This document shows positions 7,685-17,037 of a stretch of 64,000 nucleotides of DNA, piece after piece. Numbering within the stretch: the first letter of the stretch is position 1; the number at the start of each line of letters is the position of its first letter. The DNA is taken from assembly GCF_035712445.1 (NCBI RefSeq), contig NZ_DASTAT010000053.1, positions 49,684 to 113,683 on the forward strand. Direction: 5' to 3'. The position numbers were made by a program, and so were the translations under genes. The notes under the pieces were generated by a model. That model saw only the letters and a program-made list of their open reading frames with translations, ran no database searches and was not told the origin of the DNA. This stretch comes from Oligoflexus sp. (GTDB lineage Bacteria > Bdellovibrionota_B > Oligoflexia > Oligoflexales > Oligoflexaceae).

Positions 7685-9142
7685 ATGAAACACCGTGATT
7701 TTCGCCTCTCGCGCCGCTCCATCTTGAAAAGCATCGGAGGACTTGCGATTTCCATGCCTCTGGCGCGAAGCCTCGCCATGGCTCAGAGCGAAACCGCCAC
7801 AGGTCCGATCAAACGCGTGGTCTTCATCTGCGGTGAATCGGGAGGCTCCAGTCTCTGGTGGCGTCCACGCGGTGGGGAAACCGACTTCAGCATGGAATTC
7901 GATGGGGCTGTTCTGAAACCTTTGGCTCCTCTTCGCTCGAAACTTTTAATCCTGAATGGTGTCGGCAACTATGCGGCCGCCTTCGGTGTCGAAAATCACG
8001 AGGCGCGATCCACGACATTCACCGCCTGGGCCAATTCCAAACCGGGTGAACCCAACTTTGCCCGCGGTCCTTCGGTGGATCGGGCGATCATACGCGAGCT
8101 GCAGGAAACAAGGCCGCTTTACGCGATGATCGGTGGCGACGGTGGTCCGGGAAGTGAATACTATTATGCGGGACCGGGTTATCCCATCAGTGCAGTGGGA
8201 ACGCCGGGCCGTATCTTCGATGCGCTGTTCGGTGATTACGCGCCGCCGACGCAGGATACCTCGCTCCTGGCTCTGCAGGAATACCGAAGGTCCCTCGTTC
8301 AGCAGCAGATCGCCGATGCCAAACTCCTGCGGCAAAGGCTGGGGGCTGATGCCCAGATGCGACTCGATCAGTATCTGATGACCCTGGAAGGGCAGCTCGA
8401 TGCTTTGGCTGTGAAACCGATCGTGACGCTGCCGATTCCTGTTCCCACCCGCCCGCTGGGTCTGCCTGACTATAAAAAGCATATCGCGATCGAAGGGCCT
8501 TACGATCATTATACGAAGGACCTGGATCTGATCGCGGATGGACTCATCCTGGGTCTGACGCAGGTCGCCTGTCTTAAAATCCATCATGGTAATGTCGAGG
8601 ATGGTTTTGTCGGCAAGCCGGTCGATACCTACGATAATCGCGGCGGCCGCATCGGTTCGATGACCATCATGGATTATCATCAGCATGTGGCCCATGCGCA
8701 GCTGGTCGGGGATCAGTACGCGGGACTTGCCCCGCAGCTTATGGTGCGCGATTGTCAGACCGTGGTGGCCAAGGCTGTCGCCCGTTTTCTTTTGCGCCTG
8801 GATGCCACGCGGGAAGCGGATGGTTCCACTGTTCTGGATAACACCCTCGTGGTTTGGACAACGCAGCTCGCGGACCAGGCCTCGCACTTCAGTGGTCGGC
8901 TTCCTTATGTTTTGGCCGGCGGTCTTGGGGAAAAGATGGGAACCTTCAAGATGGGCCGCTTCGTGGATTACGCGCCCGGTGGGATTCAGGAGATCACGCA
9001 GCTTCGTGCGGAGAACTGTCCGGTGGCCCATCATCGCCTGCTCAACAGCATTCAGAAAACCTTCGGGGTGCAGCAGGACGTCTTCGGCGAAAACTTGAAC
9101 CAGGAACGCTGCATGGGTTATCTGCCCCGGGCGACGGGCTGA
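7685..9142 (+). CDS. DUF1552 family protein, Tat-exported
   Basis: 485 residues. The N-terminus has a twin-arginine signal (LSRRSILKSIGG) followed by a hydrophobic stretch and cleavage near AMA-QS. The body is DUF1552, distantly related to DUF1501/sulfatase-type folds, with GESGGSSLWWRP near the start and KPLAPLRSKLLILNGV. Export of a folded protein by Tat suggests a cofactor inserted in the cytoplasm. It is the partner of the DUF1592 lipoprotein directly upstream and almost certainly lies in the same operon. Substrate unknown. Confidence 0.85.
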   Translation: MKHRDFRLSRRSILKSIGGLAISMPLARSLAMAQSETATGPIKRVVFICGESGGSSLWWRPRGGETDFSMEFDGAVLKPLAPLRSKLLILNGVGNYAAAFGVENHEARSTTFTAWANSKPGEPNFARGPSVDRAIIRELQETRPLYAMIGGDGGPGSEYYYAGPGYPISAVGTPGRIFDALFGDYAPPTQDTSLLALQEYRRSLVQQQIADAKLLRQRLGADAQMRLDQYLMTLEGQLDALAVKPIVTLPIPVPTRPLGLPDYKKHIAIEGPYDHYTKDLDLIADGLILGLTQVACLKIHHGNVEDGFVGKPVDTYDNRGGRIGSMTIMDYHQHVAHAQLVGDQYAGLAPQLMVRDCQTVVAKAVARFLLRLDATREADGSTVLDNTLVVWTTQLADQASHFSGRLPYVLAGGLGEKMGTFKMGRFVDYAPGGIQEITQLRAENCPVAHHRLLNSIQKTFGVQQDVFGENLNQERCMGYLPRATG

Positions 9143-9308
9143 ATCCAGGCGTTTCTGACGCATTGACGGACCTTGCGCCCGTCCTCTCCTTCTCACATCA
9201 AATCACGTCAGCACCCAACAGTTGCTGGAAGTGGATCTTCGGCGGGCGATCGCCTAGTTTCGGACCTGCCTGATAGGGCAACTCATCTCGAAATAAAAGG
9301 ATAGCCTT

Positions 9309-9740
9309 ATGAAAACACGTCTTTCCATGATCGCCGCCGCCGTCTCCTTGTTCTTCGCTGCAAACGCCGCCATGGCCCTCACCATCGCCCCCACCTTCTT
9401 CAAGGTCAAAGGCGACGACGCCAAGGTCATGATCACCGCTCTGGAAAATTCCGGTCTGCAGGAACAATCCTCGATCGAATCGTCCTTCTTTCAGGCCGAT
9501 GAAGCTTTCTGTGAAAACTCGACCCGCCTGAAGACTTGTCAGTTCTCGGTTGGCGGCGGGCTGTTCGTGGCGACGGATGTGGATGATACCGATGCGTTCA
9601 TCAAAGTCCTGCGGAAAAACGCGGCTCTGTCACGCGCAGTGGAAGGCGGTCGCCGCTGGGAACTCCGCAACCTGGAATGCTCGACCCGCTTTGACCTTGT
9701 GAAGAGACAACTCGTGAGCACCTGTACGTTCGAACAATAA
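9309..9740 (+). CDS. Small secreted hypothetical protein
   Basis: 143 residues with AAGGA upstream and a signal peptide ending at AMA-LT. The mature protein has four cysteines (AFCENS, LKTCQF, LECSTR, STCTFEQ) spaced as two likely disulfides. No family recognised. A symmetrical stem just downstream separates it from the convergent aspartokinase gene. Confidence 0.65.
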   Translation: MKTRLSMIAAAVSLFFAANAAMALTIAPTFFKVKGDDAKVMITALENSGLQEQSSIESSFFQADEAFCENSTRLKTCQFSVGGGLFVATDVDDTDAFIKVLRKNAALSRAVEGGRRWELRNLECSTRFDLVKRQLVSTCTFEQ

Positions 9741-9767
9741 TCCCGGCTTCAAAACTCCAAAGCGAAT

Positions 9768-9791
9768 CGGAAGGAGTCAAGGCTCCTTCCG
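9768..9791. terminator. Bidirectional stem-loop between convergent genes
   Basis: CGGAAGGAG (9768-9776) pairs perfectly with CTCCTTCCG (9783-9791) around a 6-nt loop, between the stop of the secreted gene and the stop of aspartokinase. Only short T stretches follow on either side, so termination efficiency is uncertain. Confidence 0.6.
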
Positions 9792-9804
9792 TTTCCGTTC
9801 GTCC

Positions 9805-11127
9805 TCAATTCGGCACGAAGACATCATAAAGAGCGCGCAGCGCTTTCTCATAATCATCCGGCATGACACCGACGATAATATTCAACTCGCTGGCCCCCTG
9901 ATTGATCAGCCGCACGTTCACGCCGGCATCACGCAGAGCCACGAAAACCTTGGCCGCAATCCCGATGGTTTTGGCCATGCCTTCACCCACGACCGCAATC
10001 AAAGCGATCTGAGGCTCCAGATCCAGGCGATCAGGACGCAGGGTATTGCGAATTTCATCAAGGACCTGCTCGGTTTTGCCTTCAAGCTGCGAGGCTTCGA
10101 CGATCACGCTCATACTGTCGATCGCGGAAGGGCAATGCTCGAAACTCACGCCATGACGATCGAGGACCCCGAAGAGACGGAAGGCGAAGCCGACCTCTTT
10201 ATTCATCAGGTTCTTTTCGATGTTGATCATCACAAAGTTTTTCTTGCCGGCAATCCCCGCGATCTCGGTGGACTTATCCACTTCGGGACTCAGCTTGTTG
10301 ACGATGCGCGTGCCGGGATGATCAGGCGCGTTGGTGTTTTTGATCGCAATGGGAATGCCCACTTCGCGGACGGGAGAGATGGCTTCGTCATGCAGCACGG
10401 TCGCGCCCATATAGGAAAGCTCGCGAATTTCAGCATAGGTGGCCTCTTCCATCGGCTTGGCATTATGCACGATCCGAGGATCCGCCATCAAAAGTCCGGA
10501 CACATCGGTCCAGTTCTCATAAAGCTCCGCGTCCGCCGCGCGGGCCACGATAGCCCCGGAAATATCCGAGCCGCCGCGCGAGAAGGTCTTGACCTGACCC
10601 TGCGCATCGCGGCCGTAGAAACCAGGAACCACGTAACGCTTTTCCTTCTGAGAAAGACGCTCGCCCAGCATGCGGTAGGTATCCGGATGTACGCCGCCGT
10701 TGGCCGTCAGCAGTATGCAGTCCTGGGGATCAACGAATTCCGCGCCCAGGTATGCCGCCATCAGAAGACCGTTCAGATATTCACCGCGGGAGGCGACGTA
10801 ATCCTTGCTCACCCCGCCCGTGATAGCATCGCGCAGCTGCTCCAGGTGCATCGTCATATTCGCTTTCACGCCGAGTTCACGCTCGATTTCCAAAAAGCGT
10901 TCGCTCACACGGGCGAACACGGGCGTGAAATCACTGCCGATGGAAGCACTCTGCTGGCAAAGATACAGAAGATCCGTAAGCTTGGCATCGCTTGGCACCC
11001 GTTTACCGGGGGCGGACGGCACCACGATCGTGCGGCGTTTGTCAGACTCAACGATCGCGCGGACTTTTTTGAATTGATTGGCATCTGCCAGACTTGTACC
11101 GCCAAACTTGCTTACTATGCGCGACAT
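9805..11127 (-). CDS. lysC: Aspartate kinase
   Basis: 440 residues. It phosphorylates L-aspartate, the first step toward lysine, threonine, methionine and diaminopimelate. The kinase domain opens with KFGGTSLADA and includes FSRGGSDISGA. Two ACT-type regulatory segments occupy about 295-440 (NIEKNLMNKEVGF, ALIAVVGEGMAKTIG), so feedback inhibition by an end-product amino acid is expected. The ATG at 11127 is preferred over the GTG three codons earlier because AAGGTG sits 6 nt before it. It stands alone, not in a biosynthetic operon. Confidence 0.9.
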   Translation of the reverse strand: MSRIVSKFGGTSLADANQFKKVRAIVESDKRRTIVVPSAPGKRVPSDAKLTDLLYLCQQSASIGSDFTPVFARVSERFLEIERELGVKANMTMHLEQLRDAITGGVSKDYVASRGEYLNGLLMAAYLGAEFVDPQDCILLTANGGVHPDTYRMLGERLSQKEKRYVVPGFYGRDAQGQVKTFSRGGSDISGAIVARAADAELYENWTDVSGLLMADPRIVHNAKPMEEATYAEIRELSYMGATVLHDEAISPVREVGIPIAIKNTNAPDHPGTRIVNKLSPEVDKSTEIAGIAGKKNFVMINIEKNLMNKEVGFAFRLFGVLDRHGVSFEHCPSAIDSMSVIVEASQLEGKTEQVLDEIRNTLRPDRLDLEPQIALIAVVGEGMAKTIGIAAKVFVALRDAGVNVRLINQGASELNIIVGVMPDDYEKALRALYDVFVPN

Positions 11128-11327
11128 ATCTTTCACCTTCGTTGATAGAGGCTTTCAGGGTGGAGGCGATTCTATTGAAGGCCTTGGGAATGGCAAGATT
11201 AAAGAGGGGAGCGCGATGAAACACGAAAGGAATGACGACGCGAGGGAATCCATCGTGAGCTTCATTCTGACCCGGTTGACCCAGGCTTTCTATGGATGCA
11301 TGCTCCCTCTACAAAAAGGGAGAGTCT

Positions 11328-12368
11328 ATGCTTGGAAATAAGATCGTAAATGCGTTGGTTTTGGGTTCCTTGGCTCTGGCCGTTCCGGCTCTCGCCAGGG
11401 CCGAGTCCGAGGACGATCAGCTCATTGAATTTCAATACAGGGTTCAGGTCCCCGCGATCAAAGCCAGCGATCTGCCGGTGCAGATCATGGTGCCTTTGCC
11501 TCCTTCGAACGATCAGCAGTCGATCATCAGCCGCAGCATCGATCTGAAGCCGGACCTCGCACGGAATCAGATCGAGATTCGCAAAGAAAGCAGCTATGGC
11601 AACGAATTCTGGGCCTGGACGATCGACAAGCCCCAAACCCTTCCAACGACCGTGACCTTCCGCTACAAGGTCCTGCGGCGCTTTCATAGCGTCGGACCCT
11701 GGCAGAAGGCTGAAAAGCTTGATTACAAAGTCGGCGAGACGGCTCCCTTCCAGCAGTTTTTGAAAGCGGATGAACGCGTGCCGATCGATGGGGAGCTGAT
11801 CCTCAAACTGAAGCAGGAAATTCCCAAAAGTGCGGTCACGCCGGTTCAGAAGGCCAAGGCCATCTATGATTATGTCGTCGATAACATGGAATACAAAAAA
11901 GTGGGGACGGGCTGGGGCAACGGTGACACGTACTGGGCCTGCAGTCAGAAATATGGCAACTGCACCGACTTCCATGCGCTCGTCACCTCGATGGCCCGGG
12001 CCGAGGGCATTCCCGCTAAATTCGCGATCGGATTTCCCATCCCGGAAGGCAAGAGCGAGGGTGAAATCGCCGGCTATCATTGCTGGCTTGAACTTTATCT
12101 GCCGCAGCTCGCGTGGATGCCACTTGATGCTTCAGAAGCGAAGAAGAATTTGAAAAAGCGTGAATTTTTCTTTGGGCATCATCCTGCGGATCGCATCCTT
12201 TTCAGCGTCGGGCGTGATCTGAGACTGCCGGGCATGAAGGATAGGCCTTTGAACTTCTTTATCTATCCCTATGTGGAAAAAGAGGGGAAGGCGAGCAAGG
12301 ATTTTGTGAAGACGGAATTCACATTCCGTCTTCTCAAGCAGGAGCCGATGAAGGCCAGCAATGATTAG
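11328..12368 (+). CDS. Exported transglutaminase-like protease
   Basis: 346 residues from the ATG at 11328, supported by AAGGGAGAG upstream and a signal peptide ending at ARA-ES. An N-terminal beta-rich domain (about 30-150) precedes a transglutaminase-like core with Cys212 (YGNCTDFH), His251 (GYHCWLEL) and Asp267 (MPLDAS), the family's complete catalytic triad. Bacterial members are mostly cysteine proteases or peptidoglycan-peptide hydrolases rather than true crosslinkers; the substrate here cannot be told. The last four bases overlap the convergent metalloprotease gene. Confidence 0.8.
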   Translation: MLGNKIVNALVLGSLALAVPALARAESEDDQLIEFQYRVQVPAIKASDLPVQIMVPLPPSNDQQSIISRSIDLKPDLARNQIEIRKESSYGNEFWAWTIDKPQTLPTTVTFRYKVLRRFHSVGPWQKAEKLDYKVGETAPFQQFLKADERVPIDGELILKLKQEIPKSAVTPVQKAKAIYDYVVDNMEYKKVGTGWGNGDTYWACSQKYGNCTDFHALVTSMARAEGIPAKFAIGFPIPEGKSEGEIAGYHCWLELYLPQLAWMPLDASEAKKNLKKREFFFGHHPADRILFSVGRDLRLPGMKDRPLNFFIYPYVEKEGKASKDFVKTEFTFRLLKQEPMKASND

Positions 12369-13555
12369 ATAGGATCAGCCGCCCGCAGAGGCGCTCCGTA
12401 GAGACTGCGGATCGCTTCAAAATCCCAGGCGGAAATGCTGGTCGTTCCCTGGCTGTAACCCATGATGCTGGGGTGCAGCGCCTTGTCGTTTTCATCCTTG
12501 CGGAATTCATGGCCGAGGCCCAGGAAATGGCCGATTTCATGAACGAGGGTCTCGCTTTCGCCGAAGATCAGCTGCTGACGCACGGGAGCATGATCGACGA
12601 AAAGGAAGATATCGCTGTCGATCAAAGCCTTGCTGGCCGTGTTCACAGACGATGCGGCCAGTCCAGCCACAAAGAAATCATCCGAACTTTCCGCCTTGAA
12701 GTTCCGAACCAGATGGATGCACTGCTGATTCAAATCAGAGAAGGGTGCATAGCTGGTGGCGAAGCTGAAAGCCAAAGGCGCAGGCACGAGGGAATTGATC
12801 GGAGTCTGGTCTTTGAACCAGGACTGAACGCTCTGTTCAATCGAGGCTTTTTCATTCGCATTGAAGGTACCGCAGGCCTGGAGTTTCATCGGCTCTTTCC
12901 AGGCGACTTTCGCGCTGCCATGAAGGAAGGAGTAACCTTCCGGAGCGAAGACCAAAGGTTCTTCCTTGGCATTCGATGCAAAGCTCAGGGTCAGAAGAGC
13001 GTTGCCTTGATTGGATGTGGGAAGGGTGAAGAGCACGCTGAAGGCGCTGCCGTCTTTTTTCAGACTGTAGTGCTGCACCTGAACGGGATAATCATTGAAG
13101 GTCTTGAGTTCAAGGACGCCGTCCTTGTCCACGAAGCCGAGTTTTTCACCCTCGGGATCGCTGCTTTCATAGGACCAGCTGGTCTCGGTCCGCTTCACGA
13201 ATTTATAGTCGCTCAGCTTGAAGGCTTCGCGAATCTGATCCTCTTCGGATTCGGTGCTGTTGGCGTCTTCGACGTCATCCCAGTTCTTGGGGGGATCCTT
13301 CAGGGATTTTTCGACGAAGCCCGTATAACCGGATAGGGTGAAGTTCGCATAGCTCTCCACGTCCGCTACCTTCAGGAAGCTTTGCTTATTCTGGACAGAA
13401 CCCTGAATCAAAATCAAAGGGTTGCCATGGACAAAGTATTCGACCTTTGTCGCGGGACCGGAAACGTCACGTTTTTTACTCTTTTTAGCGCCGCAGGCTG
13501 GCAGGGCCAGAAGGCTTAGAATGGCTGGAATGATGGCAAGTTTGGTCAAATGCAT
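12365..13555 (-). CDS. Matrixin-like zinc metalloprotease lipoprotein
   Basis: 396 residues beginning with a lipoprotein signal (lipobox LPAC). The C-terminal catalytic domain has the full metzincin zinc motif HEIGHFLGLGH followed by a Met-turn region (SIMGYSQ), as in peptidase family M10. The roughly 230 residues before it are an unrecognised beta-rich domain containing the helix KASIEQSVQSWF. An extracytoplasmic, membrane-anchored protease is the natural reading. It lies convergent to the transglutaminase-like gene with a 4-bp overlap. Confidence 0.8.
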   Translation of the reverse strand: MHLTKLAIIPAILSLLALPACGAKKSKKRDVSGPATKVEYFVHGNPLILIQGSVQNKQSFLKVADVESYANFTLSGYTGFVEKSLKDPPKNWDDVEDANSTESEEDQIREAFKLSDYKFVKRTETSWSYESSDPEGEKLGFVDKDGVLELKTFNDYPVQVQHYSLKKDGSAFSVLFTLPTSNQGNALLTLSFASNAKEEPLVFAPEGYSFLHGSAKVAWKEPMKLQACGTFNANEKASIEQSVQSWFKDQTPINSLVPAPLAFSFATSYAPFSDLNQQCIHLVRNFKAESSDDFFVAGLAASSVNTASKALIDSDIFLFVDHAPVRQQLIFGESETLVHEIGHFLGLGHEFRKDENDKALHPSIMGYSQGTTSISAWDFEAIRSLYGAPLRAADPI

Positions 13556-13806
13556 GTTGGATTTCCTTTGCGATAAAGATCAAGCTGCAAGCCTTGACGT
13601 TTCCCCATCAGATTTATTGCAAAAAATCAGATCTATCACTATTGGCGTGCCAGGGAAGATAGACCATGACGCCGTCCGGCGTTGAACCCGGATTGTGGCC
13701 GAGGCCAGGACTTTCAGCAATCCTTCATCGAAATGGAATAAGGTAAAGCATGTGCAGAACATCATGTATCGCTTGCGCCGCAAAGTTTTGTGAACATTCG
13801 CCCTGA

Positions 13807-13835
13807 TTGACAGCACAGATTGTGAACGCTAAAAC
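13807..13835 (+). promoter_or_regulatory. Candidate sigma-70 promoter for the trypsin-like gene
   Basis: TTGACA at 13807-13812, a 17-bp spacer, then TAAAAC at 13830-13835 (4 of 6 matches). Predicted transcription starts about 100 bp before the protease start. The rest of the 13556-13940 gap shows no convincing gene. Confidence 0.45.
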
Positions 13836-13888
13836 TAAAAGGCATAAAGATTTCCCAGTTAAAATTGTTTCCATTTCAGGACAGCACG

Positions 13889-13905
13889 CACTCGCGGAGC
13901 GAGTG
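13889..13905 (+). repeat. Hairpin in the 5' leader of the trypsin-like gene
   Basis: CACTCGC (13889-13895) and GCGAGTG (13899-13905) form a 7-bp stem with a 3-nt loop, between the candidate promoter and the ribosome site AAGGAG. It could affect leader stability; no known riboswitch is recognised. Confidence 0.35.
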
Positions 13906-13940
13906 TCGCGGCATTCTCTCACCAGTAAGGAGTAAAGTGC

Positions 13941-14948
13941 ATGAAGAGGCTTCTATGCTTAACGGCAAGTCTGGCATTCTGGGGCTGCGGAAACCAGGGC
14001 GCGAACGAAACCGAAAACACAGCGCTGCAATCCCTCACCCGCACTCAAGAGTCCAGCGTGGATGCTGTCACGCCACGCGTCATCAATGGTTCGATTCCCA
14101 AAGCAGGCAGCTACGAATCGGTGGCTCTTTTGCTTTCCGAAGCGGATGTTTCCGTCGCCGGCGCACCGGCCGCGCGCCGTCAGCTCAGTATCTGTACTGC
14201 GACTCTGATTTCGCCGACCGTTCTGCTCAGCGCCGCGCACTGCGTGAATGAGATGCTTCTGAAAACAGCCATCGAGAGAGCCACGGGTCCGGACGGCAAA
14301 CCCTTGAATGCCAAGATCGTGGGTTCGGTGAAATTCCGCGTGGCCTTCGTCCCGAGCATCGGTGCCTTGACGGCCAAGCCTGAATTGGCTCTTGAAGTCA
14401 AACGCGTCGAAGAGCATGAGGACTTTGCTTTGACCAAGCGCCCCTGGGTGGCCTTCCAAAAAAATCCCGGCCGCTGGGATGATGTGTCGCTCGTTTATCT
14501 TGCCAGTCCTGTCACCGGCCGCCGCGTTCAAAAGCTTGCCACCGCCGATCAGATCAATGCTCAGGCCAGCAATCCTTCGCAGGGCCATCAGTTCGCTGGC
14601 TACGGACTTTCCGATGAAAAAGATCCGAAAAGCGCCGGCACCTTGATGGAAGGAACAGCCCGCCTGGGTGAAATCGGCGGCAACGAATTCACTGCCGGCG
14701 CCAATGATGACCAGGTTGCCTGTCATGGTGATTCGGGCGGACCCATCTTCCTCGATGGCACCGACGGCTATCAGATCGGGATTGCCTCACGCATCAACAA
14801 ACAGGTCGGCCTCGGCGATCTGTGGGGCGGAATCAGCGGCAATGTCAAGGCTCCTTCCTGTGAACTGGGCCTTGTCTATACCCGCGTCGATGTTTACCTG
14901 GATTGGATTAAAAAGCGGGTTCCGGATTTGGGAAAAGCCGTCCTTTGA
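13941..14948 (+). CDS. Trypsin-like serine protease (S1 family), putative lipoprotein
   Basis: 335 residues with AAGGAG 8 nt before the start. The signal ends at AFWGC, an atypical but possible lipobox. The chymotrypsin fold is marked by the activation-type motif RVINGS, His100 (SAAHC), Asp181 (DDVSLVYL) and Ser265 (GDSGGP), so the triad is complete. Residues before RVINGS are a short propeptide, so maturation by cleavage is expected. The protein is probably surface or periplasmic and degradative. A strong terminator follows. Confidence 0.88.
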   Translation: MKRLLCLTASLAFWGCGNQGANETENTALQSLTRTQESSVDAVTPRVINGSIPKAGSYESVALLLSEADVSVAGAPAARRQLSICTATLISPTVLLSAAHCVNEMLLKTAIERATGPDGKPLNAKIVGSVKFRVAFVPSIGALTAKPELALEVKRVEEHEDFALTKRPWVAFQKNPGRWDDVSLVYLASPVTGRRVQKLATADQINAQASNPSQGHQFAGYGLSDEKDPKSAGTLMEGTARLGEIGGNEFTAGANDDQVACHGDSGGPIFLDGTDGYQIGIASRINKQVGLGDLWGGISGNVKAPSCELGLVYTRVDVYLDWIKKRVPDLGKAVL

Positions 14949-14975
14949 TGATATAAGGTCAGGGGAAAACACGAG

Positions 14976-15000
14976 GGACCCGTTCAAGGGTCCTTTTTTT
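14976..15000 (+). terminator. Rho-independent terminator
   Basis: GGACCC (14976-14981), a 6-nt loop, GGGTCC (14988-14993), then seven T's. It ends the protease transcript just before the kinase gene, so the two genes are separately transcribed unless there is read-through. Confidence 0.85.
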
Positions 15001-15018
15001 ATGGCAGAGGAGGCCGTT

Positions 15019-15918
15019 ATGAAACCTTGGGATGTGGGTTTGGAATCAGTCATTCGCGTGGAAAAGGTTTCACTGGTCGGCCCTGGCGTTCTCATTCTGA
15101 CAGGTCCATCGAGCTGTGGCAAAGGGCAGGTGGCCAATGCCATATGCAAGCTCCTCTCGGTTGATCAGAAACATCACCTTTCGATGGGCGAGATTCTGCG
15201 CAGTTCCACGGCACTCTACCGCCAGGGCGAATTCCCCGCGCATCTGGAAGCGGACATCGAGGATTATTTTCGCTTGTCGATGGCAGGCATGGAACGGGAG
15301 AACGAGTCCCTCCGCAGTAAGGTCGTGCAGAACCTCGAAGGTCTTTCCTCTTACTTTAAAAAGGCCGTCGACCTCGATCAGCTGCGCGGCATGGATTGGC
15401 TGGAATACAGCACCTACAACGGGCTTTTGATTCCCAATCACTGGACCGAGATCCTGCTTGAGCATCACATAGATCAGCTGCTCGCTTCCAATCCCCGCAG
15501 CACGCTCATCCTCGATGGCTATCCGCGGACCATCGAAGCCGCACAGCATCTGATCGCCTATTTCAAGCGCGTGAACCTTCCCATCCTGAAGGTCATCCAC
15601 CTCAGCATCAGCCGCGAAGAGATGCTGCGCCGGGCGACGATTCGCGGGCGTGAGGATGATTCGATCGCCGCCATCTATCGGCGCTTTGAATTCTATGTGG
15701 AGAAGGTGCATCCTTCGATCGACTATCTGAAAGAAGTCCTCGGCAGCGATAAGGTGGCTCTGGTCGATGCGCACCAGCCTGTCTATGAAACCAAAGGCAA
15801 CGGCGAAAAAGAACTCGATGTGAAGAAAAGCATCCTGCGCATCTGTGTGAGCAGTCTAAGAGCCCTTGGTGTGCCGCGGATTGTGATCGCCGACCTGCTT
15901 GCGACCTACGAAATTTAA
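15019..15918 (+). CDS. Adenylate-kinase-like nucleoside monophosphate kinase
   Basis: 299 residues from the ATG at 15019 (GAGGAGG upstream). The P-loop is GPSSCGKGQ near residue 34, the NMP-kinase signature appears as LDGYPRT, and the LID-side arginines as RATIRGREDD. It should move phosphate from a nucleoside triphosphate to an NMP. It is about 80 residues longer than ordinary Adk (near 215): an inserted helical segment lies between the P-loop helix and DGYPRT (about 70-160), and the C-terminus is extended. Substrate and true role are open; it is probably not the main Adk. Confidence 0.7.
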   Translation: MKPWDVGLESVIRVEKVSLVGPGVLILTGPSSCGKGQVANAICKLLSVDQKHHLSMGEILRSSTALYRQGEFPAHLEADIEDYFRLSMAGMERENESLRSKVVQNLEGLSSYFKKAVDLDQLRGMDWLEYSTYNGLLIPNHWTEILLEHHIDQLLASNPRSTLILDGYPRTIEAAQHLIAYFKRVNLPILKVIHLSISREEMLRRATIRGREDDSIAAIYRRFEFYVEKVHPSIDYLKEVLGSDKVALVDAHQPVYETKGNGEKELDVKKSILRICVSSLRALGVPRIVIADLLATYEI

Positions 15919-15963
15919 AAAAGATTCGGGAAGAACAGGTCATCTGCGTCTTGTGTGACGCTC

Positions 15964-15992
15964 TTGACTTGGATTTTCAAAAGGGGTGTAGT
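15964..15992 (+). promoter_or_regulatory. Candidate sigma-70 promoter for the esterase gene
   Basis: TTGACT (15964-15969), a 17-bp spacer, TGTAGT (15987-15992). The predicted start of transcription near 15999 is close before the gene, which fits the GTG start at 16027 better than the ATG at 16009. Confidence 0.45.
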
Positions 15993-16026
15993 CGCATGTG
16001 GATGAACGATGCGAAAGGATCAACTC

Positions 16027-16929
16027 GTGAAAATGCTTCCCGTCCTGATTTTGACCTTAATGACTTTCGCGGCTTGCAGCACGGCACCCGATACGCAAGT
16101 CGCTCCCCCCGCTGCAGGTCTTGCGGATAACCAGCTTCCCGTGGGTGGAAGTCGCCCGGTCGACGTGAAGACTCCCGCAGGATTCAATCCCAAGTCGGGT
16201 CAGACCTATCCGCTCCTTCTTTTACTTCACGGCTATGGTTCGAGCGCCGCGCAGCAGGATCGCTATCTGGGCCTGAGCGAGGTCGCACTCAAGCGAGCTT
16301 ACGTCTTTGCCGCTCCCAATGGAACGGTCTCAGGTTCCAGTCGCCGCTTTTGGAACGCGAGCGAGGCCTGCTGTAACTTTGAAGCGAATACCATTGATGA
16401 TGTCGCTTATCTCAGGAAGTTGATTGAAGATATCACAGCCCGCTATGCGATCGATCCCAAACGCGTCTATGTCTTCGGTCACTCCAATGGCGCGTTCATG
16501 GCGTATCGTCTGGCCTGCGATGCCAGCCCCATCGTGACGGCCGTGGCCGGACTCGCTGGCAGTCTGCGTTCCGATCCGCAATCCTGCAAGCCCGAGCGTC
16601 CGGTTTCGGTTCTCGCCATCCATGGCACTGACGATCGCGTCGTATCGTATCGAGGCGGGCAGTTTTCCAAGGGCGGTGCGACCTATCCTTCGGCGGAAAA
16701 GACCATAGCCCGCTGGGCCGAGCTGAACGGCTGCCAGCCCCAGGCTGTGAGCAGCGCGCCCATGAAGCTTTTGCGCCTGACCCATAAGCCCGAGACGACA
16801 GCGCTTCGTTATTCCGGCTGCAAGGACCAGGCTCGTACCGAGCTTTGGAAAGTGGAGGGCGGCAGTCATATTCCGATCTTCACGGCCGATTTTGTGCCCA
16901 AGGTCCTGGATTTTTTTGAGGGCCGTTGA
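16027..16929 (+). CDS. LpqC-type polyhydroxybutyrate depolymerase/feruloyl-esterase-like lipoprotein
   Basis: 300 residues if it starts at the GTG at 16027, which has AAAGGAT 7 nt upstream and gives a clean lipoprotein signal ending FAAC; an ATG at 16009 is the alternative. It is an alpha/beta hydrolase of the PHB depolymerase/CE1 esterase group: LLLHGYGSSA forms the oxyanion region, the nucleophile serine is in GHSNGAF, the acid Asp in HGTDDRV and the His in GGSHIPIF. Relatives hydrolyse polyester or feruloyl and acetyl esters on plant cell walls. With a cellulase locus in the window, a plant-wall esterase is plausible but unproven. Confidence 0.8.
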   Translation: MKMLPVLILTLMTFAACSTAPDTQVAPPAAGLADNQLPVGGSRPVDVKTPAGFNPKSGQTYPLLLLLHGYGSSAAQQDRYLGLSEVALKRAYVFAAPNGTVSGSSRRFWNASEACCNFEANTIDDVAYLRKLIEDITARYAIDPKRVYVFGHSNGAFMAYRLACDASPIVTAVAGLAGSLRSDPQSCKPERPVSVLAIHGTDDRVVSYRGGQFSKGGATYPSAEKTIARWAELNGCQPQAVSSAPMKLLRLTHKPETTALRYSGCKDQARTELWKVEGGSHIPIFTADFVPKVLDFFEGR

Positions 16930-17037
16930 TGTCACGCCCCAGCTCGCCGTTTCCTTCCACAAGGCCGACAATTTTGGAACTCGATTTGCATGCCCTCTGT
17001 GCCGGTATCGTCCCCGCGCCGGACAAGGAGGCACATC

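Noticed and set aside
10135-11145. 336-codon plus-strand open frame
   Set aside because: Antisense to aspartokinase, a certain gene.
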